From assembly GCA_020344015.1 (NCBI GenBank), contig CP070812.1, positions 3,054,086 to 3,092,238 of the forward strand: DNA of 38,153 nucleotides. The letters are read 5' to 3'. The first letter of the stretch is position 1. The number at the start of each line of letters is the position of its first letter. The stretch comes from Gemmatimonadota bacterium (GTDB taxonomy: Bacteria; Gemmatimonadota; Gemmatimonadetes; Palauibacterales; KS3-K002). Under the pieces are notes generated by a model. The model made no database searches. It was not told where the DNA came from and saw nothing but the letters and a program-made list of their open reading frames with translations. Of the stretch, positions 31,651-38,153 are shown in pieces. The translations under genes and the position numbers were made by a program.

Positions 31651-32880
31651 ATGCTGACGGCGCAGTTGACTCGTAGCCAACTCGTAACGCGGCCACTCGT
31701 GGTCGGCGTTTGCACATTGGTCCTCGCGTGTTCCGGAGGCGGGGAGGGATCCCGCGAACCGGCAGCTCCCCCGACAGGGTCATATGAAGACTTCACCCCG
31801 GAACGGCTGGTAGAGGTCTTCAATCTTCGCGAAAGCGATGTGCCAGTCCGCGAGCTGCCGGGGTGGGCTCCCCCCGAGAAAGTGGTAGTCGTAGTTCCCG
31901 AGGAGTGGGATCGACGCGAGGAACGGATGGCGTTTCTGCAGGATGTCGCTCCCGGGGTCGAGCTCATCCCTGTCAGGAATCGGAGAGATGCCGTCGATCG
32001 AGGCGTATTGGCCGATGCGCAGGCGGTGCTCGGACTTGGGTGCAGGGCGAGTACTGTCTCCGCGATCGGTCCTGAGGTCCATTGGATTCAGTCGGGCAGT
32101 GTCGGAGTCGAGGGATGTTTCATGAGTGGCTCGCCGCCCGGAGAGACCAACCGGATTCTCCGTGAACGCAACATCGTGGTCACCTCAATTCGTGGCATGA
32201 CCGCGCGGGCCATTGCCCAGCATTCTCTTACGATCATGCTCTCGTTGATCGGCGGTATGGACATCCACGATGAGAGGCAGGGGAACCACGTTTGGGGGAG
32301 AACGCAGACAGACGTGGTGAAAGACAAGCACCTGGATAAGGAGTTCCAGGATCAGACGTTGCTGGTTGTCGGACTCGGGAGCATCGGTACGGAAGTGGGC
32401 CGGCTAGCTCACGCTTTGGGTTTTCGAGTCATCGCGACTCGGAAAACCAGCAGGTCCGGACCGGCGTTCGTCGACTACGTGGGCCTCTCCCATGAGATGT
32501 ACGAACTCGCTGGTCAGGCAGATGTGGTGTTCGCTTCGGTACCTAGCACCCCCGAAACACAGGAGATGTTCGACGCTGAGTTCTTTGATGCGATGAAAGA
32601 GAGCGCTTACTTCGTCAGCATCGTGCGGCTTCCAGTCGTGAACTGGGACGACTTGAAGGATGCGCTCAGGTCAGGTAGCATCGCGGGATTCGGGGCAGAC
32701 GACTTGCCTCAGACGGACTTCGAGCTCTGGGACATGCCCCGTGTCATCATGACGCCGCATGTCTCGGACTACTCCAACCGATATCGCGATAATCAGTTCC
32801 TTCTCTATCGCGAGAACCTCCGCCGTTATGTAGCGGGCGCCAAAATGTTGAATGTAGTTGACCTGCAACGGGGGTACTGA
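31651..32880 (+). CDS. D-2-hydroxyacid dehydrogenase-like lipoprotein
   Basis: A 409-aa protein. The N-terminus has a signal ending in lipobox LVLAC (Cys27), then a Gly/Pro linker. The NAD-binding motif GLGSIGTEVG is at 241-250, with the family's TPHVS (His370). In the family the catalytic Arg sits in a NxxRG segment; here VRLPVV gives Arg326 without the following Gly. The usual catalytic Glu, about 19 residues before the His, is Asp351 here. NAD is a cytoplasmic cofactor, so a lipid-anchored dehydrogenase is odd; it may use another ligand or be non-catalytic. A purine-rich site (GGAAGGTAAGGGA) precedes ATG 31651. Confidence 0.8.
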   Translation: MLTAQLTRSQLVTRPLVVGVCTLVLACSGGGEGSREPAAPPTGSYEDFTPERLVEVFNLRESDVPVRELPGWAPPEKVVVVVPEEWDRREERMAFLQDVAPGVELIPVRNRRDAVDRGVLADAQAVLGLGCRASTVSAIGPEVHWIQSGSVGVEGCFMSGSPPGETNRILRERNIVVTSIRGMTARAIAQHSLTIMLSLIGGMDIHDERQGNHVWGRTQTDVVKDKHLDKEFQDQTLLVVGLGSIGTEVGRLAHALGFRVIATRKTSRSGPAFVDYVGLSHEMYELAGQADVVFASVPSTPETQEMFDAEFFDAMKESAYFVSIVRLPVVNWDDLKDALRSGSIAGFGADDLPQTDFELWDMPRVIMTPHVSDYSNRYRDNQFLLYRENLRRYVAGAKMLNVVDLQRGY

Positions 32881-32897
32881 AGCTCTCCAGCCATGAG

Positions 32898-32982
32898 TCG
32901 GGACGGCGGGATTCGCGTTGCAGCCGCCGCCAGGCGCCTGCATACCGAGCGCCGCGCGTTCCTGCGCGCGGTGGGAGTCGGG
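32898..32982 (-). repeat. tRNA-Pro fragment plus 67-bp hairpin insert (copy A)
   Basis: 32898-32915 matches the discriminator-to-T-loop part of tRNA-Pro (36702-36719). It is followed at 32916-32982 by a 67-bp segment that is identical at 60 of 67 positions to 34412-34478. The insert carries the stem CCGCGCG/CGCGCGG (32952-32971). After the insert the tRNA sequence does not resume. Confidence 0.75.
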
Positions 32983-33348
32983 CCATCGCGGCTCTGGACT
33001 TGACGACTCCGGCGAAGGCAGCTGTGGGTACGAGAAAGCAGGTTGCATCGTGATCTGGCTGGACACCGATCATAGCTTGTGGGATTCGGCTCGTTGTGCT
33101 ATGCTGCGCAGCTAAGGTCTCAAGACAATATCAACTCGTTGGTGAAAGCGTCAGAGACGTTATTGGCGATTGAGTTTCTGCAGCCAGGCTGACATGGCTG
33201 GCCCCACCTGGCTGGAGACTCGCGAGAAACCGCCTACTCCAGAAGAGCGTAACAGGGATATCGCCCCCCTCTTCGAGCTGACAAGCCGCACTCGGTCCAG
33301 GCTAGCTGCCGTGGTGACCGCGGTGCTCCTCAGATGGGAGGAACGACG
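32983..33348. other. Intergenic region before barrel-protein gene
   Basis: Besides the promoter candidate at 33077-33105, a frame starting at ATG 33194 (54 codons, MAGPTWLETREKPPTPEERN...) runs into the next gene by 10 bases. It has no ribosome-binding site and I do not call it a gene. Confidence 0.35.
33077..33105 (+). promoter_or_regulatory. Candidate sigma-70-type promoter
   Basis: TTGTGG (33077-33082) and TATGCT (33100-33105) are separated by 17 bases, about 240 bases before the barrel-protein start. Box matches are moderate. Confidence 0.35.
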
Positions 33349-34311
33349 ATGCTATTGAACCTGGCTCTTTACGGTCGCGCCCCGGCTCTGCATCGAAACC
33401 CATCTGGTAGAACGCCGCGGTTGACGGAAGTGCAGACAGGCCACACCGACACGAGGATGCTGCGTCACCGCAGGACACCGGAACGCGGCGTTTACGGTTT
33501 CAAGGCAAGAGCCGCCCGCCTTGGCCTATGGTTCTGGGTAGCTACCGTTCCTACACTTACCTTGTTGGATGCTCACTGGGTATTCGGTCAGGAGCCTGGC
33601 GAGAGTCCTACGCTCGAGCGCTCATCGGCGAGTGACACTGAATTGCCTCGCCCATTCGGAGTTGGGCTCAACGTCTATATCCAAGATCAGGACTACGCGC
33701 TTGAGAGTCTGGCCTTGAGTATAGAGCTTCCAATCATCCCCCCGCCATCTGAGGTGGCGGTAGCGAATGACGTCATAGAGGCGAACTTGAGATTGGACGT
33801 CTGGCTGTTGCCCATGGTCAACATCTTCGGCCTTGTTGGCGTCATAGATGGACGTACGGATGTTCAGGCTCCCAGCCCGGACGGCGGGAGTGAGCCGCCT
33901 TTCATGCTGGAGATCGACTACGACGGTCTCGTGTATGGAGGAGGTATTGTAGTTGCATACGGAGTAGGTCAGTTCTTTGGGGCGGTCAATACCACGTTTA
34001 CTGGAACTAGTCTCAGCACAACTGGGTCCACTGTGAAAGCGTGGGTTGTCCTTCCTCGAGTCGGCATTGTGTTTGGTGGTGTGGGCTTGTGGGCCGGTGC
34101 CATGTATCAAAATGCTGACGAACGACACAGTGGGGAGATCTCTATTCCTTTGATTGGCGATGTCGAGTACGACGTGGAGCTAGAGCAGAAGGACCCTTGG
34201 AACTTCATGGCAGGTTTCTTAACAGGCTTCCACAGGCACTGGCAATTTGAAGCGTCGGTCGGACTAGGGCCACGCACGAACGCGAGTATGTTTCTCGCAT
34301 ACCGTCCATAG
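33349..34311 (+). CDS. Outer-membrane beta-barrel-like protein
   Basis: A 320-aa protein from ATG 33349, chosen for GGGAGGA six bases upstream. A long basic n-region precedes a hydrophobic signal core (LGLWFWVATVPTLTLLDAHW) and a likely cleavage after VFGQ. The mature part alternates polar and hydrophobic residues: GVGLNVYIQDQDYALESLAL, ANLRLDVWLLPMVNIFGLVG, GGGIVVAYGVGQFFGAVNTT, WNFMAGFLTGFHRHWQFEAS and a closing SMFLAYRP, typical of a barrel of 10-14 strands. Family not named. It is the only gene between tRNA-Pro fragments at 32.9 and 34.4 kb. Confidence 0.7.
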   Translation: MLLNLALYGRAPALHRNPSGRTPRLTEVQTGHTDTRMLRHRRTPERGVYGFKARAARLGLWFWVATVPTLTLLDAHWVFGQEPGESPTLERSSASDTELPRPFGVGLNVYIQDQDYALESLALSIELPIIPPPSEVAVANDVIEANLRLDVWLLPMVNIFGLVGVIDGRTDVQAPSPDGGSEPPFMLEIDYDGLVYGGGIVVAYGVGQFFGAVNTTFTGTSLSTTGSTVKAWVVLPRVGIVFGGVGLWAGAMYQNADERHSGEISIPLIGDVEYDVELEQKDPWNFMAGFLTGFHRHWQFEASVGLGPRTNASMFLAYRP

Positions 34312-34393
34312 AATAGTCTGGAGTGGCTACGATTTCTCTTGACAGTTGAGGTTGAATCTGGTGGCGCGTCCCTAATCAGGGATACTGCGCCAA
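34312..34393. other. Short spacer before tRNA-Pro fragment
   Basis: No gene or hairpin seen between the barrel-protein stop and the tRNA fragment. Confidence 0.3.
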
Positions 34394-34501
34394 TCGGGAC
34401 GTCGGGATTCGCGTTGTAGGCGCCGCCAGGTGCCTGCATACCGAGCGCCGCGCGGTCCTGCGCGCGGTGCGAGTCGCCACCCGCGACCTCCTGAACCCCA
34501 T
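34394..34501 (-). repeat. tRNA-Pro 3' half interrupted by 67-bp hairpin insert (copy B)
   Basis: 34394-34411 matches the acceptor/T-arm part of tRNA-Pro(GGG) (one mismatch), then the 67-bp insert (34412-34478), then 34479-34501 continues the tRNA sequence exactly and ends in the anticodon loop. So a displaced tRNA 3' half, ending where an integrase would cut, was itself invaded by the small element in its T-loop. From 34502 to the next gene I see nothing further. Confidence 0.8.
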
Positions 34502-34795
34502 GATTCTCCCAACGGGCTCGTTTTCCGACCTTTTGCCTGACAACACCCAAGTTGTGCGACTTCTGGTCGGTTCAACGTTCCCCGCTATCGACCTCATGTC
34601 GGGCCGAATTGGTGAGAGAATTAGGGAGAAGCGCAGTCAATCCCAGCAGGTAGCCACAGCCCACCGATCCCGTAGCCCGAGCCGGGGCTGGGCGCCTGCT
34701 GCACTTGCTGTTGAGCCATGCCCACGGCCCCAACAAGCGAAGGGCATGGCAGGTAGTCACGCATCTGATTTTCGCGCTCTCCCCACAGAGGTCAG

Positions 34796-36424
34796 TTAGC
34801 GAAAGACGCGAGGACGGTGCCGAGAGCGTCGCGGTCCCCGTCGACACTGACATCGCTCCGGCCCCCTCGCCTCCGCCCCGAGTTCCCGCACGCTGTCGGA
34901 GGTCAGGCCTGAGATGAACTCCGTCTGCGACCCGAAATGCAGATACATGGCCATTACGTTCACGGCGGTCTCCACGGCGGAGATCCGCGTGAAGAGGAGG
35001 ATCCCGATGTTTCGCCAGAAGAGGTAGGCGGTGGACGGCCGCATGCCGAGACCTACGACGCATTTCAGGAACGCCGACGCGTAGCGGAGCTTGCGCTTCC
35101 AGTTGGGCCTGAAGCGGGGCGCAACCCGAATAACCTTCGCGAGGCGAAGGCAGCGGTCGAAGTACCTCTTTGTCGAGTACGTCTGCTCCAGGACGTGGAG
35201 GAAGTCCTCGAGTACCTCAGCCCTCGGTCTCTTCGTGATGAAGTTTAGACCGCTCGTGGTTTGGTCCACCTCCGTCGCCTCGTTCTCGGCGCTCAGGCGA
35301 CCGGACCCTTTGAGCAGTCGGTTCTCCTTCTGTAGCCTGCGCGTGAGCTGAGTGTTGGGCAGCGCATAAAGCAGCCCGATCATGGACATGACGATGCTAC
35401 CGCGCTCGATGACGTCGATCATGCTCGCGGCACACGTGCTGGTCTCGTCGTCGAAGCCCAGAATGAACCCGGCGTTGACGACAATGCCGTGGTCGTAAAT
35501 CTTGTGCAGGTCAGCCACGAGGTCCCGGCGAAGATTCTGCCTCTTCTGCGTCGCGGAGAGGATGGCGTCCTCGGGCGACTCGATGCCGATGAACAGGTAG
35601 CGGAAGTCCAAGTCCCGCATCAAGCCCAGCAGCTCGTCGTCGTCCACGATGTTGATCGAGGCCTCTGTGGAGAAAAAGAACGGGTGGCCATGCTCGGCTG
35701 ACCACTTCTTCACGGCGCGGAGGATGTCTTTCGCCTTCGCCTTGTTACCGATGAAGTTGTCGTCAACAAAGTCGACGTGCCCGCGGTACCCGAGCCCGTA
35801 GAGGGCGTCCAGCTCCCGCACGACCTGAGCCGGTGGCTTCGTCCTGGGCTTCCGTCCATACAGCTCGATGATGTCGCAGAATTCGCAGTTGAACGGACAG
35901 CCCCGGGAGAACTGCACGCCGATCATCAGGTAACTATTGAGGTCCAGCAGATCGAACCGGGGAACAGGGCTCTCGGTCAACTCCGGCCGCCGATCCGGAA
36001 TGTACCGTCCAGACGTGGCGCCTCGCTCCAGATCGGCCAAGAAGTCCGGCATCGAGCACTCCGCCTCGCCGAGCACCAGGTAGTCGGCGCTGGCGTAGAC
36101 CTCGGGCTGGGACGTCACATCGGGTCCTCCGGCGACGACCCGCTTCCCTCGGTCATGCACCCGGTCGATTAGCTGGAGAAACCTCAGCTGCTGGGGGAGC
36201 ATCCCTCCGATGAACACGAGGTCCGCCCAGTCGATGTCCGTATCGTCAAGCGGCGCGGTGTTCAGGTCGACGAGGCGCAGCTCCCATTCCCAGGGCAGCA
36301 GCGCCGCTATCGTGATCATGCCGAGCGGCGACGCTGGGTACTTGGCCCCCATCATTCGGCAAACGGCCTTGTAGTTCCAGAATCCGAGGGAAGAGAACTC
36401 GGGGTAGAGCAGCAACGCTTTCAT
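34796..36424 (-). CDS. Radical SAM protein with B12-binding domain (DUF4070-type)
   Basis: A 542-aa enzyme from ATG 36424, where KALLLYPEFSSLGFWNYK gives the standard N-terminus; the frame extends upstream without likeness to the family. Residues 1-140 form the cobalamin-binding domain (WADLVFIGGMLPQQLRF, VVAGGPDVTSQPEVY, LGEAE). The radical SAM cluster is RGCPFNCEFC with Cys176, Cys180, Cys183. LFIGIESPED and GFILGFDDET follow, then a C-terminal DUF4070-like domain with TTSGLNFITKRPR. The family includes hopanoid and other lipid-modifying enzymes. The last 25 residues are Arg-rich and unlike the family, so the native 3' end was probably replaced. It is cargo between the 34.4 kb fragment and the intact tRNA-Pro. 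Confidence 0.9.
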   Translation of the reverse strand: MKALLLYPEFSSLGFWNYKAVCRMMGAKYPASPLGMITIAALLPWEWELRLVDLNTAPLDDTDIDWADLVFIGGMLPQQLRFLQLIDRVHDRGKRVVAGGPDVTSQPEVYASADYLVLGEAECSMPDFLADLERGATSGRYIPDRRPELTESPVPRFDLLDLNSYLMIGVQFSRGCPFNCEFCDIIELYGRKPRTKPPAQVVRELDALYGLGYRGHVDFVDDNFIGNKAKAKDILRAVKKWSAEHGHPFFFSTEASINIVDDDELLGLMRDLDFRYLFIGIESPEDAILSATQKRQNLRRDLVADLHKIYDHGIVVNAGFILGFDDETSTCAASMIDVIERGSIVMSMIGLLYALPNTQLTRRLQKENRLLKGSGRLSAENEATEVDQTTSGLNFITKRPRAEVLEDFLHVLEQTYSTKRYFDRCLRLAKVIRVAPRFRPNWKRKLRYASAFLKCVVGLGMRPSTAYLFWRNIGILLFTRISAVETAVNVMAMYLHFGSQTEFISGLTSDSVRELGAEARGPERCQCRRGPRRSRHRPRVFR

Positions 36425-36607
36425 CCGCTCGTCGGCTTTAGGGTCCGGTCGTGGGGACACTCGCGCCGCTGGAGCCGGCAAGTGTCGAGCGTGGTCTGTC
36501 GGCCGTAGGCCAAGTTCGAGGATAAAGTATTGGCATTTGGGAGCCCGAGCAAACGATGCCTCCGAAGATGTCAGGGACGATGCCCGTTGGAAACAACCGC
36601 AGCCGAC

Positions 36608-36701
36608 CCGGTACACACCTGGCATACAGACGGAACAGGCAAGACGGTCGTTCCGACCCCCTTGCCCCTCTAATTCATTATCTTCGAATTATTTACTGAA
36701 A
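36608..36701 (+). pseudogene. Integrase 3'-end remnant (second copy of repeated flank)
   Basis: Ungapped counterpart of 29430-29523, adjoining the 3' end of the intact tRNA-Pro. The shared frame gives VHTWHTDGTGK and ends PLPL-TAA at 36671-36673; the upstream integrase body is missing because the radical SAM gene's leader region follows. The strongest identity is in the last 30 bases beside the tRNA. Confidence 0.45.
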
Positions 36702-36775
36702 TCGGGACGGCGGGATTCGAACCCGCGACCTCCTGAACCCCATTCAGGCGCGCTACCGGACTGCGCCACGTCCCG
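36702..36775 (-). tRNA. tRNA-Pro(GGG)
   Basis: Full cloverleaf: acceptor CGGGACG/CGTCCCG, D-arm with AGTCCGGTAGC, anticodon arm CCTGA-ATGGGGT-TCAGG with anticodon GGG, T-arm GCGGG-TTCGAAT-CCCGC, discriminator A. CCA is not encoded. It reads codon CCC. Its 3' half is copied at 29.5, 32.9 and 34.4 kb, so it is the integration target of the mosaic region. Confidence 0.95.
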
Positions 36776-36795
36776 CTTGTCGGTGGCCGGTGGCC

Positions 36796-36842
36796 AGTAG
36801 CCGGTCGACGTTCTTCCACCGGCTACCGGCGTACTGGCTACT
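36796..36842. repeat. Nested inverted repeats between two tRNA genes
   Basis: GTAGCCGGT (36797-36805) pairs with ACCGGCTAC (36818-36826), and CAGTAGCC (36796-36803) can instead pair with GGCTACTG (36835-36842). GGTGGCC is also repeated just upstream. The pattern resembles dispersed intergenic palindromes; it might also aid tRNA processing or termination. Confidence 0.55.
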
Positions 36843-36846
36843 GAAA

Positions 36847-36920
36847 TCGGGGAGGCGGGATTTGAACCCGCGGCCTCTGCGACCCGAACGCAGCGCTCTT
36901 CCGGGCTGAGCTACTCCCCG
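36847..36920 (-). tRNA. tRNA-Pro(CGG)
   Basis: Acceptor CGGGGAG/CTCCCCG, D-arm GCTC...GAGC, anticodon arm CTGCG-TTCGGGT-CGCAG with anticodon CGG, T-arm GCGGG-TTCAAAT-CCCGC, discriminator A, no encoded CCA. It reads CCG, expected to be frequent in this GC-rich genome. No fragments of it were seen elsewhere in the window. Confidence 0.93.
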
Positions 36921-37014
36921 CCACGTCAGAGGCCCGGGAAGTTTACATCATCCCAACCGGCCCGAAGGCCCGCCGAGTGACTTCATCCTTCCCGGGCAAC
37001 TTTGGGACACCCAG

Positions 37015-37087
37015 AGCGGGCGACCGGGCTCGAACCGGCGACCTCAACCTTGGCAAGGTTGCGCTCTACCAACTGAGCTACGCCCGC
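37015..37087 (-). tRNA. tRNA-Gly(GCC)
   Basis: Acceptor GCGGGCG/CGCCCGC, anticodon arm CAACC-TTGCCAA-GGTTG with anticodon GCC, T-arm GCCGG-TTCGAGC-CCGGT, discriminator U (DNA T) as usual for tRNA-Gly, no encoded CCA. It reads GGC/GGU. Confidence 0.95.
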
Positions 37088-37096
37088 AGCCGAGCA

Positions 37097-37168
37097 AGCC
37101 AGCGGTGGGAATCGAACCCACAACCCCGGCATTACGAATGCCGTGCTCTACCGTTGAGCTACGCTGGC
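37097..37168 (-). tRNA. tRNA-Thr(CGT)
   Basis: Acceptor GCCAGCG/CGCTGGC, anticodon arm CGGCA-TTCGTAA-TGCCG with anticodon CGU, T-arm GTGGG-TTCGATT-CCCAC, discriminator U, no encoded CCA. It reads ACG. It is first in the minus-strand cluster, 15 bases after the HD-GYP stop codon, and nine bases from the tRNA-Gly. Confidence 0.94.
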
Positions 37169-37183
37169 GCCGGGAACGGCAAT

Positions 37184-38153
37184 CTATTCGGCGGCTTCTT
37201 GAGGGTCAACCTCGGTTTTGGCCAGCATTTCTGGATCGGGGAGCGGAACGGCACCGGCACCCAAGGAGAGCGGGGCGCGGCTGGGGAAGCCTTTGTCCAT
37301 GGCCCGCATGAAGGCCCGGACGACACCGGGGTCGAACTGGCTGCCGGCGCAACGCTCGAGCTCGCTCAGCGCGTAGTCTTCGGTGAGCGCCTTGCGGTAG
37401 GGGCGGTCGGTGAGCATGGCGTCAAAGGCGTCGGCCACCGCCAGGATGCGACCCTCTATAGAGATCCGCTCGCCCTTGAGACCGCCGGGATAGCCGTTGC
37501 CGTCCCAGCGCTCCTGGTGGTGGAGGATGGCCATGGCCGCCGGCACCAGGAAGGAGATACTCTGGATGATCTCCACGCCCAGCTCGGGGTGCCGCTTCAT
37601 CTCTTCGTAGTCCTCCTCGGTGAGCGGGCCGGGTTTGTTGAGGATGGCGTCGGGGATGGCCAGCTTACCTACGTCGTGGAAGAGCGAGCCGAGCCAGAGG
37701 CTCCACATCGACTTCTCGTCGAGCCCCAGCTCGGTGCCGGTGGCCAGGGCGTACTTGCTGACCCGGTCCAGGTGGCCGCCGGTGTAGCGGTCACGGGCCT
37801 CGATGGCGGCGGCGAGCGCCCGGAGGCCGTCGCTCAAGTACCGATGCACACGCTCCTCGAGGTGCTCACGGTAGCGCCGGTTGTCCTGGAGGAGGGCACG
37901 GTGCTCGAGCGCCCGATAAACCGAGTGCCGCAGCTGCCCCATCTCGAAGGGCTTGATCAGATAGTCGTCAACCTGTGAGCGGATCGCCTCGACGGCGAAA
38001 TCGACGTCAGGGTGTCCGGTGATGACGATGACCTGTATCTCGGTATCGCGCTTCTTGACGAGCTTGAGCAGCTCGATCCCCGTCATTTCGGGCATGGTGA
38101 TGTCGGTGACGACGACATCGAAATCGGTGTCCTCGATGAGCGCCAGCGCGTCC
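37184..38153 (-). CDS. HD-GYP response regulator (5' end beyond window)
   Basis: The frame is open to the window edge (323 codons visible). The N-terminal part is a receiver domain: VVVTDITMPEMTGIELL with the phosphoacceptor Asp, VIVITGHPDVDFAVEAI, and DDYLIKPFEMGQL with its conserved Lys. A linker helix precedes the HD-GYP domain: DRYTGGHLDRVSKYA, LFHDVGKLAIPDAIL, HHQERWDGNGYPGGLKG, ILAVADAFDAMLTDRPYRKAL. HD-GYP proteins hydrolyse cyclic-di-GMP; all key residues are visible. A sensor kinase is expected upstream. The 3' end lies 15 bases before a tRNA gene. Confidence 0.92.
   Translation of the reverse strand, partial: DALALIEDTDFDVVVTDITMPEMTGIELLKLVKKRDTEIQVIVITGHPDVDFAVEAIRSQVDDYLIKPFEMGQLRHSVYRALEHRALLQDNRRYREHLEERVHRYLSDGLRALAAAIEARDRYTGGHLDRVSKYALATGTELGLDEKSMWSLWLGSLFHDVGKLAIPDAILNKPGPLTEEDYEEMKRHPELGVEIIQSISFLVPAAMAILHHQERWDGNGYPGGLKGERISIEGRILAVADAFDAMLTDRPYRKALTEDYALSELERCAGSQFDPGVVRAFMRAMDKGFPSRAPLSLGAGAVPLPDPEMLAKTEVDPQEAAE

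Noticed and set aside
33194..33358. A 54-codon frame upstream of the barrel-like protein
   Set aside because: No ribosome-binding site, no recognisable sequence, and its end overlaps the next gene's strong ribosome-binding site and start.
36977..37978. A 333-codon plus-strand frame over the tRNAs and HD-GYP gene
   Set aside because: It runs through two tRNA genes and antisense to the HD-GYP protein; no family likeness.

Overview
The window is GC-rich, gene-dense DNA from a diderm bacterium. Many products carry lipoprotein signals, there is an outer-membrane-barrel-like protein, a type IV-pilin pair, a Ser/Thr kinase with a C-terminal membrane segment, and a relic of a TPR/kinase-type C-terminus of a kind I associate with Gemmatimonadota. 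Gemmatimonadota or a neighbouring phylum is my best guess, from protein style only; no rRNA or marker gene is present.

Layout. 1-5 kb: the Fe-S end of an aldo/keto reductase coupled to a DUF6599 lipoprotein, two minor-pilin genes, and a pirin. 5-6.6 kb: an ECF sigma factor overlapping a membrane-anchored coiled-coil protein. 6.6-9.3 kb (minus): a beta-lactamase-fold lipoprotein, a creatininase-family amidohydrolase and an SDR dehydrogenase. 9.4-10.1 kb: a vapBC-type toxin-antitoxin pair with a palindromic operator on the antitoxin start. 10.1-20.7 kb: mainly secreted or lipid-anchored hydrolases (two more serine hydrolases, a cyclase-family metalloenzyme, gamma-glutamyltranspeptidase, an MBL-fold protein), a MarR-like regulator, a small membrane protein and a Ser/Thr kinase.

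20.7-36.7 kb is mosaic. It holds short accessory genes, gene relics (aldo/keto reductase, nucleotidyltransferase, TPR C-terminus, DUF4440/SnoaL-like), a truncated PD-(D/E)XK-like nuclease, two SAM methyltransferases and a compact operon of an isoprenylcysteine-methyltransferase-like membrane enzyme plus MarR regulator behind a perfect 24-bp operator palindrome. Fragments of tRNA-Pro(GGG) occur in direct orientation at about 29.5, 32.9 and 34.4 kb, and the intact tRNA-Pro(GGG) sits at 36.7 kb. The segments between them carry one or two cargo genes each (hypothetical plus secreted dehydrogenase; barrel protein; radical SAM/B12 enzyme). I read this as successive integrations at one tRNA gene, with integrase 3'-end remnants beside at least two of the sites and a 67-bp hairpin element inside two of the tRNA fragments.

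36.7-38.15 kb: a minus-strand cluster of four tRNAs (Pro-GGG, Pro-CGG, Gly-GCC, Thr-CGT) directly behind an HD-GYP response regulator that runs off the window edge.

The most interesting items are the tRNA-Pro-punctuated cargo array with its internal hairpin insert, the methyltransferase-MarR operon, the serine-hydrolase gene that appears to have borrowed the translation start of the neighbouring creatininase gene, and the sigma/coiled-coil pair.
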